54,202 bases of DNA from positions 1-54,202 of the forward strand of contig CAZWFE010000014.1 of assembly GCA_964633145.1 (NCBI GenBank), written 5' to 3'. The notes beneath the pieces are model-generated. The model did no database searches. It saw nothing but the letters and a program-made list of their open reading frames with translations, and was not told the DNA's origin. The first letter of the stretch is position 1; every line of letters starts with the position of its first letter. Shown here in pieces: positions 14,495 through 24,741 of the stretch. A program made the translations under genes and the position numbers. Origin of the DNA: CAJXSD01 sp964633145 (GTDB lineage: Bacteria > Pseudomonadota > Alphaproteobacteria > Rhodobacterales > Rhodobacteraceae).

Positions 14495-17179
14495 TTAGGC
14501 CAAGCGGCCGTGGCAATGTTTGAATTTTGATCCCGATCCGCAGGGGCAGGGGTCATTGCGACCGGTGTTTTCCCAGCCCTCGGGCATTTCGTCACCATCG
14601 GTCTCTGACGATGTGGTGGCGGTTGCGGCTTGTTGCAGTTTCTGCATTTCTGCCTGCTGCGCCTGCATTTGTTGCATCATGATGGCGCGTTCTTCTTCGG
14701 TCATGGGACGGACTTGGCCCATTTGTTTGCTGACATCGACGCGCAGGCTGTCAAGCAGGCCTTCGAATAATTGGAAACCTTCGTTTTTATATTCGTTCAG
14801 CGGATCACGCTGGGCATAGCCGCGGAACCGGACGACGCTTTTCAAATGTTCTAGGGTCAACAGGTGTTCGCGCCATTTGCGATCGATCGTTTGCAACAAT
14901 ACCTGACGTTGGATCTGCTCCATGGTTTCGGCACCAAAGGCTTGGGCTTTGTCTTCCATGGCTTTGTCGGCAGCCTCTTCGATGCGCTCGCGCATTATGT
15001 CTGCGTCTACGCCCTCTTCTTCGGCCCATGCGATGATGGGCAGATCAAGGTTCAGGTGTTCAATCACGGCGGCGTACAGCCCCTGTGTATCCCATTGCTC
15101 TGCATAGGATTTTGGCGGCATGTGGGTGTCGATCAGATCATCAATCACATCATTGCGCATATCCGAGATGATTTCTGACAGTTCGTCGGTTTTCATAATA
15201 TCCAGACGCTGATCAAAGATCGCCTTGCGCTGGTCATTCATCACGTCATCATATTTCAACAATTCTTTACGAATGTCGAAATTGCGTGCTTCGACTTTGG
15301 CTTGGGCGCGTTCTAGTGATTTGTTGACCCAAGGGTGTTCAATCGCTTCACCCTCTTTCATGCCAAGGGTGTGCAATACCTTGTCCAGACGGTCTGACCC
15401 GAAAATGCGCATCAAGTCGTCTTCTAGCGACAGATAGAAAGACGACCGACCAGGGTCGCCCTGACGGCCCGACCGACCGCGCAACTGGTTGTCGATCCGG
15501 CGGCTTTCGTGACGTTCGGTGGCCAAAACAAACAGGCCACCTGCGTCTTTGACGGCTTGTTCATCCGCTTGGTGCGCCGTTTCGATTTGGGCGCGGATTT
15601 CGTCGGGATTGCCATCGGGGTTGGTGGCGATTGCCTCCATCACCTTCATTTCGACATTGCCGCCCAGTTTGATGTCAGTCCCACGGCCGGCCATATTGGT
15701 GGCGATGGTGACCGCACCCAATTTTCCGGCATCTGCCACGATCTGGGCTTCTTGTTCGTGCTGGCGCGCGTTTAGGACGTTATGCTTGATCCCCGCTGCA
15801 TTCAGCATTTGCGACAGCATTTCGGATTTTTCAATTGATGTCGTGCCGACTAAAATGGGCTGACCTTTGGTCTGGGCCTGTTTGATTTCCTCGACGATGG
15901 CCTGATATTTTTCGGCCGCCGTGCGGTACACTTTGTCGTGTTCGTCAATCCGTGCGATGGGGCGGTTTGTCGGAACCTCGACAACGCCCAAACGGTAAAT
16001 TTCGTGAAATTCCTCGGCCTCGGTGCTGGCGGTGCCGGTCATGCCACCTAATTTGTCATACAGACGGAAATAGTTTTGGAACGTCACGCTGGCCAATGTC
16101 ACGTTTTCTGGCTGAATTTGGCAGCCCTCTTTCGCTTCGATGGCTTGGTGCAGCCCTTCGGACAGGCGGCGGCCAGGCATCATGCGGCCCGTAAATTCGT
16201 CGATCAACACCACCTGACTGTCACGCACGATGTAATCTTTGTCACGGACAAAGTTTTTGTGCGCGCGCAGGGCGTTGTTGACGTGATGCACGATTGTCGT
16301 GCTTTCTGGATCGTACAGCGACTGTCCCTCGGGCAGGATGCCCTTGGTCAGCAGCAGCTGTTCCAAATAATCGTTCCCGTCGTCGGTAAAGGTGACGTTG
16401 CGGGTTTTTTCGTCAAGGCTGTAATGTTCATCGGTCAGTGATGGAATCAGTTCGTTGATCGCCGCATACAGTTCTGATCGGTCATCAGAGGGGCCAGAAA
16501 TGATCAGGGGCGTCCGCGCCTCGTCGATCAGGATACTGTCAACTTCGTCCACGATGGCAAAGTTGTGGTATTTCTGGTTCATTTCATCAATGCTGCCACG
16601 CATGTTGTCGCGCAGGTAATCAAAGCCCAGTTCATTATTGGTGGCATAGGTAATGTCCGACCCATAGGCTGCGGCTTTCTCGGCCTCGGGCTGTTGGGGG
16701 TATACAACGCCCGTGGTCATACCCAATGCGCCATAGACCTGTGACATCCATTCCGCATCGCGTTTGGCCAGATAATCGTTGACTGTGACCACATGCACAC
16801 CGCGCCCTGTCAGCGCATTCAGATAGGCGGGGAATGTGGCGACCAGCGTTTTACCTTCGCCGGTTTTCATTTCGGCGATGTTGCCTTGGTGCAAGAAAAT
16901 GCCGCCCATCAGCTGCACATCAAAGGCGCGTAGGCCCAAGGCGCGCTTGGCCCCTTCGCGGCAGTTTGCGAAAGCTTCGGGCAGGATCGCGTCCAATGTT
17001 TCACCATTTGCAACGCGGGCTTTGAATTCGCCAGTTTTTTCGATCAACTGCGCATCGCTTAACGCTTCGAATTCGGGTTCCAATGCGTTGATTTTTTCGA
17101 TCAGCGGTAGGACGGATTTCACTTTGCGGTCGTTGGGTGTTCCAAAAACCTTAGCTGCTAATTTTCCAAAACCTAGCAT
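14495..17179 (-). CDS. secA: Preprotein translocase ATPase SecA
   Basis: This 894-residue motor drives preproteins through SecYEG. Walker A is GEGKTLVA (residues 107-111 for GEGKT), with Walker B FAIVDEVDSILIDEARTPLI, RGTDIKLGG in the second RecA fold and QLRGRSGRQGDPG. The C-terminal zinc domain NDPCPCGSGSKFKHCHG that binds SecB is intact. The ATG at 17179 has GGAGTTAC before it and matches the usual N-terminus MLGFGKLAAKVFG, so an in-frame start ten codons upstream is rejected. The gene is divergent from ppiC, 174 bases apart. Confidence 0.97.
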   Translation of the reverse strand: MLGFGKLAAKVFGTPNDRKVKSVLPLIEKINALEPEFEALSDAQLIEKTGEFKARVANGETLDAILPEAFANCREGAKRALGLRAFDVQLMGGIFLHQGNIAEMKTGEGKTLVATFPAYLNALTGRGVHVVTVNDYLAKRDAEWMSQVYGALGMTTGVVYPQQPEAEKAAAYGSDITYATNNELGFDYLRDNMRGSIDEMNQKYHNFAIVDEVDSILIDEARTPLIISGPSDDRSELYAAINELIPSLTDEHYSLDEKTRNVTFTDDGNDYLEQLLLTKGILPEGQSLYDPESTTIVHHVNNALRAHKNFVRDKDYIVRDSQVVLIDEFTGRMMPGRRLSEGLHQAIEAKEGCQIQPENVTLASVTFQNYFRLYDKLGGMTGTASTEAEEFHEIYRLGVVEVPTNRPIARIDEHDKVYRTAAEKYQAIVEEIKQAQTKGQPILVGTTSIEKSEMLSQMLNAAGIKHNVLNARQHEQEAQIVADAGKLGAVTIATNMAGRGTDIKLGGNVEMKVMEAIATNPDGNPDEIRAQIETAHQADEQAVKDAGGLFVLATERHESRRIDNQLRGRSGRQGDPGRSSFYLSLEDDLMRIFGSDRLDKVLHTLGMKEGEAIEHPWVNKSLERAQAKVEARNFDIRKELLKYDDVMNDQRKAIFDQRLDIMKTDELSEIISDMRNDVIDDLIDTHMPPKSYAEQWDTQGLYAAVIEHLNLDLPIIAWAEEEGVDADIMRERIEEAADKAMEDKAQAFGAETMEQIQRQVLLQTIDRKWREHLLTLEHLKSVVRFRGYAQRDPLNEYKNEGFQLFEGLLDSLRVDVSKQMGQVRPMTEEERAIMMQQMQAQQAEMQKLQQAATATTSSETDGDEMPEGWENTGRNDPCPCGSGSKFKHCHGRLA

Positions 17180-17353
17180 TGTAACTCCGTCTATAAATTT
17201 GTTGCGCAACTTTGTGCTGCTGGACTTGCTTGGCGCGCAATCTGGTCATAGGTATGAACATGCGCATTACAGTTGTGTATTCGATGTAAGGGGCCGGTGA
17301 TACGGTGTCAACGCAGTCAGGGTCATACGCCCAGCAATTTGAAGGAGATTCTT

Positions 17354-18205
17354 ATGAAAAAATGGCAAAAAACCGCAAGCTCAATGATAATTGCTGCATT
17401 TTGTGCATTGCCCGCCACCGCACAAGACGCCCCAACCGCAGGAACGGTTGTCGCGTCCATTGACGGAACAGAAATTACTTTGGGTCATTTGATCTTGGCA
17501 TTTGATTCCTTGCCTGATGAATACAAAAGCTTGCCATCGGACCAATTATTTCAAGGATTGATCGAACAGATGATCCAGCAGACGTTGTTAAGCAACTCGG
17601 CCAAGAACAAAGATGCTGCGATTGTCCGATTGGCGTTGGAAAATGAAAAACGCCTGCTGCAAGCCGGGGTTGCCGTGAATGAATTGACAGGAGAGGTTGT
17701 CACCGAGGACGCCATTCGCGCGGCCTATGATGCCCAATATGCAAATGTCGATTTGGGAATGGAATACAATGCCGCGCATATTTTGGTCGAAACCGAAGAC
17801 ACCGCCAAAGAGCTGATCCAAAAACTGGCTGATGGTGCAGAATTTGCAGCGTTGGCCAAAGAGTTTTCCACAGGGCCATCCGGCCCAAGTGGGGGTGATT
17901 TAGGCTGGTTTAACCGTGGCGATATGGTTGGTCCATTTGATGCGGCAATCGCAGACATGCAGGTGGGCGATATCGCAGGCCCTGTGCAAACCCAGTTCGG
18001 TTGGCATGTGATTTCGCTAAAAAATACCCGCGCAAAATCTGCGCCTGAATATGACGTGGTCAAAGGCGACATCGCCGTTGAATTGCAGCGCCAAGCTGTG
18101 CAAGATCGCGTGACATCACTGGAACAGTCGGCCACAATCACGCGTATGACGCTAGGTGATATCGATAGTAACCTGATCAAAGATCCCACCTTTTTGGAGC
18201 AATAA
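17354..18205 (+). CDS. Periplasmic parvulin-type peptidyl-prolyl isomerase
   Basis: A 283-residue exported foldase. It has a signal peptide (MKKWQKTASS then MIIAAFCALPATA-QD), an N-terminal SurA-like helical region (about 30-125) and a rotamase domain with AAHILVETEDTA, FAALAKEFSTGPSG, GGDLGWFNRGDMV and QFGWHVISL. It would isomerise prolyl bonds and help outer-membrane proteins fold. AAGGAG lies seven bases before the ATG; frames open further upstream but have no such site. It is divergent from secA and followed after three bases by argJ. Confidence 0.93.
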   Translation: MKKWQKTASSMIIAAFCALPATAQDAPTAGTVVASIDGTEITLGHLILAFDSLPDEYKSLPSDQLFQGLIEQMIQQTLLSNSAKNKDAAIVRLALENEKRLLQAGVAVNELTGEVVTEDAIRAAYDAQYANVDLGMEYNAAHILVETEDTAKELIQKLADGAEFAALAKEFSTGPSGPSGGDLGWFNRGDMVGPFDAAIADMQVGDIAGPVQTQFGWHVISLKNTRAKSAPEYDVVKGDIAVELQRQAVQDRVTSLEQSATITRMTLGDIDSNLIKDPTFLEQ

Positions 18206-18208
18206 TCC

Positions 18209-19438
18209 ATGGCCAAAATTACCAAAGTGTCCCCCCTTGCGCCGGCGCAGTTTCCCGACCTGCCCGTGATTGACGGGGTTAAATTTGCCACCGCCGCAGC
18301 GGGTGTCAAATACCAAGGCCGCACAGATGTCATGCTGGCGGTTGCCGATGCTGGGTCCACCATCGCGGGCGTGTTCACACGGTCCGCGACGCGGTCGGCC
18401 CCTGTCTTGGATTGTCAGGACAAAATCAGCGGGCCCACGCCAAACGGTGTGGCCATTTTGGTCAATTCGGGCAATTCCAATGCCTTTACCGGTGCGCGTG
18501 GTCGTGAATCTGTGGCCGCCATTACGGGCGCGGTTGCGGATGTCACGGGGCTGGACGGGGCGGCGGTGTTTACATCGTCGACCGGTGTGATTGGCGAACC
18601 CTTGCCCCATGATCGCATTATCGCGATTTTGGGCCAGTTGAACGGCGATTTGGATGCGGGCAAGATTGGCGATGCGGCGCGTGCCATCATGACCACGGAT
18701 ACCTATCCCAAGGGGTCCATGGCGCAGGTCGATACCGACCAAGGGCCGATTAAAATCGCGGGCATTGCCAAAGGGTCGGGTATGATTGCCCCCGATATGG
18801 CGACGATGTTGGTCTATATCTTTACCGATGCGAAAATTGCGCAATCGGATTTGCAGGCTTTGGTCAGCGAAATCAATGATACATCGTTTAACTGCATCAC
18901 TGTGGACAGCGATACATCGACCTCTGACACGTTGTTGATGGTTGCGACGGGGGCCAGTGGGGTTTCAGTGGATCGCGCGCATCAGGGGTTCAAATCGGCC
19001 TTGCGTGGCGTGTTTATGGATCTGGCCCATCAGGTTGTCCGCGACGGCGAAGGCGCGACAAAATTCGTTGAAATCCAGATCACAGGGGCGGCGACAGATG
19101 CCGATGCCAAAACCCACGCGATGGCCATTGCGAATTCACCATTGGTCAAAACAGCAATCGCGGGGCAGGACCCCAACTGGGGCCGCGTGGTGATGGCAAT
19201 TGGCAAATCCGGTGCGGCTGCGGATCGTGATTTGTTGACCATCCGCTTTGGCGATATCACGGTGGCGGAAAACGGGTGGGTGTCCCCCAGTTATAGCGAA
19301 GAGCAAGGCGCCGCCTATATGCAAAACGAACATCTGATCATTGGGGTCGATTTGGCATTGGGTCAGGGGTCATCCACGGTCTGGACCTGTGATTTGACCC
19401 ATGACTATATCGCGATTAACGCGGATTACCGGTCATGA
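18209..19438 (+). CDS. argJ: Bifunctional ornithine acetyltransferase/N-acetylglutamate synthase
   Basis: A 409-residue enzyme of arginine synthesis that recycles the acetyl group from N-acetylornithine to glutamate. The self-cleavage site is visible in KGSGMIAPDMATMLVYIF, with the nucleophilic Thr199 starting the beta chain. Other family segments are VNSGNSNAFTG, GQDPNWGRVVMAIGKSG and the C-terminal YIAINADYRS. GGAG lies before the ATG. Its TGA overlaps the mutT ATG in ATGA. The ppiC-argJ-mutT order next to secA is one I associate with Rhodobacterales genomes. Confidence 0.96.
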   Translation: MAKITKVSPLAPAQFPDLPVIDGVKFATAAAGVKYQGRTDVMLAVADAGSTIAGVFTRSATRSAPVLDCQDKISGPTPNGVAILVNSGNSNAFTGARGRESVAAITGAVADVTGLDGAAVFTSSTGVIGEPLPHDRIIAILGQLNGDLDAGKIGDAARAIMTTDTYPKGSMAQVDTDQGPIKIAGIAKGSGMIAPDMATMLVYIFTDAKIAQSDLQALVSEINDTSFNCITVDSDTSTSDTLLMVATGASGVSVDRAHQGFKSALRGVFMDLAHQVVRDGEGATKFVEIQITGAATDADAKTHAMAIANSPLVKTAIAGQDPNWGRVVMAIGKSGAAADRDLLTIRFGDITVAENGWVSPSYSEEQGAAYMQNEHLIIGVDLALGQGSSTVWTCDLTHDYIAINADYRS

Positions 19439-19833
19439 AAATGGTATTGGTATCCGCGGTTGCATTGGTCGATGGCGATGGGCGCGTGTTGTTGGCCCAA
19501 CGCCCCCAAGGCAAGGCCATGGCCGGCCTATGGGAATTCCCGGGCGGCAAGGTGGAACAGGGCGAAACGCCCGAGGCGGCCTTGGTGCGTGAACTGCAAG
19601 AAGAATTGGGGATTGAAACATGGAACAGCTGCCTTGCGCCGCTGACATTTGCCAGTCACAGCTATGATGATTTCCACCTGCTGATGCCATTGTTTGTGTG
19701 CCGTAAATGGAACGGTATCGTACAGGGCAAAGAGGGCCAAAACCTAGCATGGGTCCATGCCCGTGATTTGCGCAATTACCCTATGCCCGCCGCCGATATT
19801 CCCCTGATCCCGATTTTGCGGGATTGGTTGTAA
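19435..19833 (+). CDS. mutT: 8-oxo-dGTP diphosphatase (MutT, Nudix)
   Basis: A 132-residue Nudix hydrolase. The Nudix box spans GGKVEQGETPEAALVRELQEE plus LGI, with the metal-binding REXXEE glutamates. The N-terminal LVDGDGRVLLAQRPQGKAM and the size fit MutT, which removes 8-oxo-dGTP from the nucleotide pool and prevents A to C transversions. It is translationally coupled to argJ by an ATGA overlap. Confidence 0.92.
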   Translation: MKMVLVSAVALVDGDGRVLLAQRPQGKAMAGLWEFPGGKVEQGETPEAALVRELQEELGIETWNSCLAPLTFASHSYDDFHLLMPLFVCRKWNGIVQGKEGQNLAWVHARDLRNYPMPAADIPLIPILRDWL

Positions 19834-19941
19834 TGATCGATTCGGGTCTGGTTATTAATGTGACCCGTTTGACGATGATACGATGACTCTATGGTTTGGT
19901 GACTGTTGGTATTCCGCCCCAGTGATTTAACAGAACACATA

Positions 19942-19969
19942 AAAAAACCCGCCTTTCGGCGGGTTTTTT
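19942..19969. terminator. Bidirectional terminator between mutT and infB
   Basis: A 12-base-pair stem (AAAAAACCCGCC with GGCGGGTTTTTT) closes a four-base loop. A T-tract follows on both strands, so it can end transcription from mutT and from the convergent infB operon, whose last stop is at 19971. Confidence 0.93.
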
Positions 19970-19970
19970 A

Positions 19971-22499
19971 TTAAGAAAGTTTGCGCTCGATTTCTTCGCG
20001 CTCAAAGATCTCGATGACGTCTTTGGGACGAATATCATCATAGTTTTCAAAGGCCATACCGCATTCTTGACCGGACTGAACGTCTTTGACTTCGTCCTTA
20101 AAGCGTTTCAGCGTTTTCAACGTGCCTTCGTGGATCACAACGTTGTCGCGCAACAGGCGTACACCTGCTGAACGGCGTGCGACACCTTCGGTGACGATAC
20201 AGCCGGCCACTTTGCCGACGCCGGACACCTTGAAGACCTCTTTGATTTCGGCATAACCGATAAAGTTTTCGCGGATTTCGGCAGATAGCAAACCACTGGC
20301 GGCGGCTTTGATGTCGTCGACCAGGTCATAGATGACGGAATAATACCGCACATCCACACCCTTTTGGTTGGCCGAGTTACGGGCCGATGCATTCGCACGC
20401 ACGTTAAAGCCCATGACAGGCGCGCCCGATGCTTCGGCCAAGCCGATGTCGGTATCGGTGATCGCACCCACACCATAGTGCAAGACGCGCACGCGGACTT
20501 CTTCGTTGCCGATTTTTTCCATCGCTTGAACGATCGCTTCGGCTGAACCTTGTACGTCGGCTTTGACGATGATTGGCAATTCAGACACGTTTTGGTCCTC
20601 TTTCGCCTTGGCCATCATTTGTTCCAAGGTTTTTGCAGCACCGGCTGCAGCACGTTTTTCTTTGAACACGTTTTCGCGGTATTCTGCGATTTCGCGTGCT
20701 TGTGCTTCGGTGTCTACAACGTTCAGAACATCGCCCGCCTCTGGTGTGCCGTTTAGGCCCAGAACCTCAACCGGAACGGATGGTCCGGCCTCTTTGACGC
20801 GTTCACCTTTGTCGTTGACCAATGCGCGGACTTTACCCCACTGCTGGCCGACCACGAAAATATCGCCTTGGCGCAATGTGCCTTTCTGGACCAAAACAGT
20901 TGCAACAGGGCCGCGGCCCACATCCAACTGTGCCTCGATCACGGCACCTTGGGCGGCGCGATCGGGATTTGCTTTCAGTTCCAAAATTTCGGCCTGTAGG
21001 GCAATCGCCTCTAGCAGGTTGTCCAGGCCAAGCCCGGTCAGTGCTGACACTTCTACGTCTTGGACGTCACCTGACATGGCTTCAACCACGATTTCGTGTT
21101 GCAGCAAATCAGTGCGCACCTTCATTGGGTTTGCGTCCGGTTTGTCGCATTTGTTGATCGCAACAATCATTGGCACCTTGGCCGCTTTGGCGTGGTTAAT
21201 CGCCTCGACGGTTTGGGGCATCACGGCGTCATCGGCGGCAACAACCAAAACAACGATGTCTGTCACTTGTGCGCCGCGTGATCGCATTGACGTAAACGCC
21301 GCGTGACCCGGAGTGTCCAAGAACGACAGTACGGCCCCATCATTGGTTTCAACCTGATAGGCACCAATGTGCTGGGTAATACCACCGGCTTCGCCAGAGA
21401 CAACTTTGGTGTTGCGAATGGCATCAAGCAGCGATGTTTTCCCGTGGTCCACGTGGCCCATGATCGTAATGACAGGCGGGCGTGATTTTAGGGCTGCTTC
21501 GTCTTCTGGTGTTTCTTTGATGATATCTTCGACGTCTGCATCAGAAACACGGACGATTTTGTGACCGAATTCTTCGATAATCAATTCGGCAGTATCGGCA
21601 TCGATGGATTGGTTTTGTGTGACCATCATGCCCATTTTCATCAAAGATTTTACAACTTCGGCAACACGTTCGGCCATACGGTTGGCCAATTCCGACACAA
21701 CAATGCTTTCTGGAACCTGAACATCGCGCACAATTTTTTCGCGCTCTGCCTGTTGGCCCATTGCCTTTTGACGCGCGCGTTCTTGTTTACGCTTCATCGC
21801 GGCCATGGATTTTTGACGACCACCTTCGCTGCCATCAAGGGCTTGGGAAAGGGTAAGCTTGCCTGAGCGACGGCCGTTTTCGTCTGCACGTGCCTTGGCA
21901 CGACGGTCGTTTTCGTCCTCTTTGGCACGCTTGCGCGACGGTGTTTGCGGCGCGGCAGTCTTGGCTGGGCGCGAATCAACGGCCGAGCGTTTGGGCGCGT
22001 CTGCATCTGCGGCGGCAGCGGGCTGCGCGCTTGGCGCGGCCTTGGGCCGTTCAGCTGCTTTGCGCTGTTCTTCTGCTTCTTTGCGGGCGCGCTCTTCGTC
22101 TTCGGCTTTTTGGCGCGCACGTTCTTCGATTTCACGCTGCTCGCGTTCTTTCGCTTCGTGCTCGGCACGGCGGCGATCGCGTTCTTCTTGGCGGGCGTGC
22201 TCTTCTGCTTGGCGGGCTGCTTGTTCATCAGCTTCGCGGGCTTTGGCGGCTTGCAACGCCTTTAGGCGGCGTTCCATTTCCGCATCATTGATTCCTGCAG
22301 GACGCTTGGATTTGTCCGATCCTGCGGACCCACCAGATGTTGTTGGTTTTGCCGCGCTGGGTTTTGATACCGCAAAACGTTTCTTAGACTTGGTTTCGAC
22401 CACAACACTGTTGGTCCGCCCATGACTAAAGCTTTGTTTTACATTCCCAGAACGTGGTCCACGCACACCCAATGTTTTTTTGCCGTCACTATCGCTCAT
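19971..22499 (-). CDS. infB: Translation initiation factor IF-2
   Basis: An 842-residue GTPase that places initiator tRNA on the ribosome. The N-terminus has an IF2-associated segment and then a long charged low-complexity region rich in Arg, Glu and Ala (about residues 80-260), typical of alphaproteobacterial IF-2. The G domain has GHVDHGKTS (G1), DTPGHAAF (G3) and NKCD (G4), and later domains include VKADVQGSAEAI and VGKVAGCIVTEG. The start overlaps the ylxR-like gene by ATGA. Confidence 0.97.
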   Translation of the reverse strand: MSDSDGKKTLGVRGPRSGNVKQSFSHGRTNSVVVETKSKKRFAVSKPSAAKPTTSGGSAGSDKSKRPAGINDAEMERRLKALQAAKAREADEQAARQAEEHARQEERDRRRAEHEAKEREQREIEERARQKAEDEERARKEAEEQRKAAERPKAAPSAQPAAAADADAPKRSAVDSRPAKTAAPQTPSRKRAKEDENDRRAKARADENGRRSGKLTLSQALDGSEGGRQKSMAAMKRKQERARQKAMGQQAEREKIVRDVQVPESIVVSELANRMAERVAEVVKSLMKMGMMVTQNQSIDADTAELIIEEFGHKIVRVSDADVEDIIKETPEDEAALKSRPPVITIMGHVDHGKTSLLDAIRNTKVVSGEAGGITQHIGAYQVETNDGAVLSFLDTPGHAAFTSMRSRGAQVTDIVVLVVAADDAVMPQTVEAINHAKAAKVPMIVAINKCDKPDANPMKVRTDLLQHEIVVEAMSGDVQDVEVSALTGLGLDNLLEAIALQAEILELKANPDRAAQGAVIEAQLDVGRGPVATVLVQKGTLRQGDIFVVGQQWGKVRALVNDKGERVKEAGPSVPVEVLGLNGTPEAGDVLNVVDTEAQAREIAEYRENVFKEKRAAAGAAKTLEQMMAKAKEDQNVSELPIIVKADVQGSAEAIVQAMEKIGNEEVRVRVLHYGVGAITDTDIGLAEASGAPVMGFNVRANASARNSANQKGVDVRYYSVIYDLVDDIKAAASGLLSAEIRENFIGYAEIKEVFKVSGVGKVAGCIVTEGVARRSAGVRLLRDNVVIHEGTLKTLKRFKDEVKDVQSGQECGMAFENYDDIRPKDVIEIFEREEIERKLS

Positions 22500-23128
22500 C
22501 TAGCTGTCTTATCCTTTCCGGAGGTGGATTTACCCCCGTCATTTTCACGCAGGCCTTTCAGCCGTTGTGCTTCATCTACTACACGCCGCGTCAAACCGCC
22601 AGATGCCAGCGCGCAATGAATCACGGTTTGTCGCCCAAATGCCGCGCCCAATTCATTTGCGGTTAGCCAACCGATGAATTTGCCGCCATAGGGCGTGCTA
22701 AGTTTTGATTTGCCGCGCTCGGATCCATCACAGGCTTGGATCAGGATCCGCGCCTCTTCTTTGGCAAGCCAATCTTTGACTTTTTCGTATCCTGACACGG
22801 CATGGCCCGATTTGCGTGCCAGTGAAATTAATTCCACAACACGGCGGGCCAATAATTTTTCGACCTCTGATACAAGATCAGGGCTGACGGAAACGTTCTG
22901 TTTCGCGCCCCGTGAAAATAAACCTTTCGACACCGCTTTTTCAAGGGCAGCGCGATCTGCGCTGACCCAAACGCCACGTCCGGGCAATTTTTCCATGATA
23001 TCAGGAAAAATTTCGCCCGTCGGTGAGGTGACAAAACGGATCAACCCGTGCTTTGGCTGCACTTCGCCTGTGGCAATGCATTTGCGTTCTGGCTCTTCGG
23101 CCTTGGTATGTGTGCCACCACGGGTCAT
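22496..23128 (-). CDS. YlxR (DUF448) domain fused to an L7Ae-like RNA-binding domain
   Basis: A 210-residue protein between nusA and infB. Residues about 10-85 form the YlxR domain with PERKCIATGEVQPKHGLIRFV and LPGRGVWVSAD. About 95-190 resembles an L7Ae/YbaK-type RNA-binding fold with ARRVVELISLARKSGHAVSGY. This fused form is common in Alphaproteobacteria, whereas Firmicutes encode the two as separate genes. A role in RNA binding around the ribosome or in transcription is likely but not established. It is six bases after nusA and overlaps infB. Confidence 0.9.
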   Translation of the reverse strand: MTRGGTHTKAEEPERKCIATGEVQPKHGLIRFVTSPTGEIFPDIMEKLPGRGVWVSADRAALEKAVSKGLFSRGAKQNVSVSPDLVSEVEKLLARRVVELISLARKSGHAVSGYEKVKDWLAKEEARILIQACDGSERGKSKLSTPYGGKFIGWLTANELGAAFGRQTVIHCALASGGLTRRVVDEAQRLKGLRENDGGKSTSGKDKTAR

Positions 23129-23134
23129 TTTTGT

Positions 23135-24739
23135 TTATTCTTCCTCGTTTTGGTCTGTGTCATCGCTGTGCGCGATGGCATCTTCGGGATCGATCCAACC
23201 CAAAGCAACACGTGCGGTCATGATCAGGTCTTGGGCTTCTTCCAAGCTCATGTCGAAGGATTCAAGCAAACCATCATCCTTGACGCGTTGACCGTCGACC
23301 GTTGTCCAGCCACCAGCCAATTCCCAATCGGCGCAGGTTGCGAAATCTTCTAGGGATTTGATGCCATCTTCGGCCAAGGCCACCAACATTTGTGGTGTCA
23401 AACCGTCAAAGTTCATCAATGTATCATCCGCACCCAATTCGACTGCGCGTTCATTCGCTTTGCGGGCTTCTTCTTCTAGATGCTCGCGGGCGCGTGTTTG
23501 CAATTCTTGGGCGGTGCTTTCGTCGACGCCATCGATCACCAGCAGTTCGTCTAATTCAACGAATGCCACTTCTTCTAGCGATGTAAAGCCTTCGGCGACC
23601 AACAACTGGGCAAAGAATTCGTCCAGATCCAAGGTTTGCATAAACAGGCCAGTGCGCTCTTCGAATTCTTTCTGACGGCGGGCTGATTCTTCGGCCTCGG
23701 TCATGATGTCGATGTCTAGGCCGGTCAATTGGCTGGCCAGACGGACGTTTTGTCCGCGACGACCGATTGCCAATGACAGTTGTTCTTCGGGAACAACAAC
23801 TTCGATTTTGCCAGCTTCTTCGTCCAAAACCACTTTGGTCACTTGGGCTGGTTGCAGCGCGTTGACCAGGAACGTTGGCTGATCTTCGTTCCATGGAATG
23901 ATGTCGATCTTTTCGCCTTGCAATTCGTTCACAACGGCCTGAACACGGCTGCCGCGCATACCAACGCAGGCACCGACAGGGTCAATTGATCCGTCTGTTG
24001 CATAGACCGCAATTTTTGCGCGCGAACCGGGGTCGCGTGATACGGATTTGATTTCAATGATGCCTTCGTAAATTTCAGGCACTTCCATTTTGAACAGCTC
24101 GGCCATGAATTCAGGCGCGGTGCGTGACAGGAAAATCTGTGGTCCGCGCACTTCGCGGCGCACATCTTTGATGTAACAGCGCACGCGGTCACCCGGACGA
24201 TAGCTTTCGCGGCCAATTTTTTCGTTGCGGCGCAGGATCGCTTCGCCACGGCCCACGTCCACGATGACGTTGCCATATTCTTCGCGTTTCACAGAACCAT
24301 TAATGATGGTACCGGCGCGGTCTTTGAATTCTTCGAATTGGCGATCACGTTCTGCTTCGCGGACTTTTTGCAAAATAACCTGCTTGGCGGATTGTGCTGC
24401 GATACGTCCCAATTCTACTGGGGGAATTTCTTCGACGTATTGGTCACCAATCTTTGGGTTTTCCATGTACTGTTTCGCTTGGTCAACAGTCAATTCCGCC
24501 TGATAGTTTTCCAGCTCGGCCTCTTCGACCACAGTGCGCACACGTGTAAATGTTGCGCGACCTGTTTTACGGTCGATGGATACACGGATATCCATTTCGG
24601 CGCCGTAACGGGATTTTGCAGCGCGTGCCAGCGATTCTTCCATCGCGGCGACAACCAGACCGGGGTCGATCATTTTTTCACGTGCGACAGCTTCGGCTGT
24701 TTGCAATAATTCCAACTGGTTTGCAGATGTAATTGCCAT
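23135..24739 (-). CDS. nusA: Transcription termination/antitermination factor NusA
   Basis: A 534-residue factor that binds RNA polymerase and nascent RNA and modulates pausing and termination. It has the N-terminal domain (about 1-125), S1 (FIDVGRGEAILRRNE-type region expressed here as VIVDVGRGEAIL), KH1 with GSRAKIAVYATDGSIDPVGA, KH2 with LAIGRRGQNVRLAS, and two C-terminal helix-hairpin-helix repeats with acidic ends. It is the second gene after rimP, with a two-base gap. Because the operon leader holds a terminator-like hairpin, NusA could control its own operon; this is inference. Confidence 0.96.
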   Translation of the reverse strand: MAITSANQLELLQTAEAVAREKMIDPGLVVAAMEESLARAAKSRYGAEMDIRVSIDRKTGRATFTRVRTVVEEAELENYQAELTVDQAKQYMENPKIGDQYVEEIPPVELGRIAAQSAKQVILQKVREAERDRQFEEFKDRAGTIINGSVKREEYGNVIVDVGRGEAILRRNEKIGRESYRPGDRVRCYIKDVRREVRGPQIFLSRTAPEFMAELFKMEVPEIYEGIIEIKSVSRDPGSRAKIAVYATDGSIDPVGACVGMRGSRVQAVVNELQGEKIDIIPWNEDQPTFLVNALQPAQVTKVVLDEEAGKIEVVVPEEQLSLAIGRRGQNVRLASQLTGLDIDIMTEAEESARRQKEFEERTGLFMQTLDLDEFFAQLLVAEGFTSLEEVAFVELDELLVIDGVDESTAQELQTRAREHLEEEARKANERAVELGADDTLMNFDGLTPQMLVALAEDGIKSLEDFATCADWELAGGWTTVDGQRVKDDGLLESFDMSLEEAQDLIMTARVALGWIDPEDAIAHSDDTDQNEEE

Positions 24740-24741
24740 GA

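Noticed and set aside
20563..21306. Long open frame of about 247 codons on the plus strand opposite infB; similar antisense frames opposite rnd, clpB, lptB and nusA.
   Set aside because: Codon bias of the true genes leaves stop-free antisense frames. These have no recognisable domain, no ribosome site and lie opposite well-conserved proteins.
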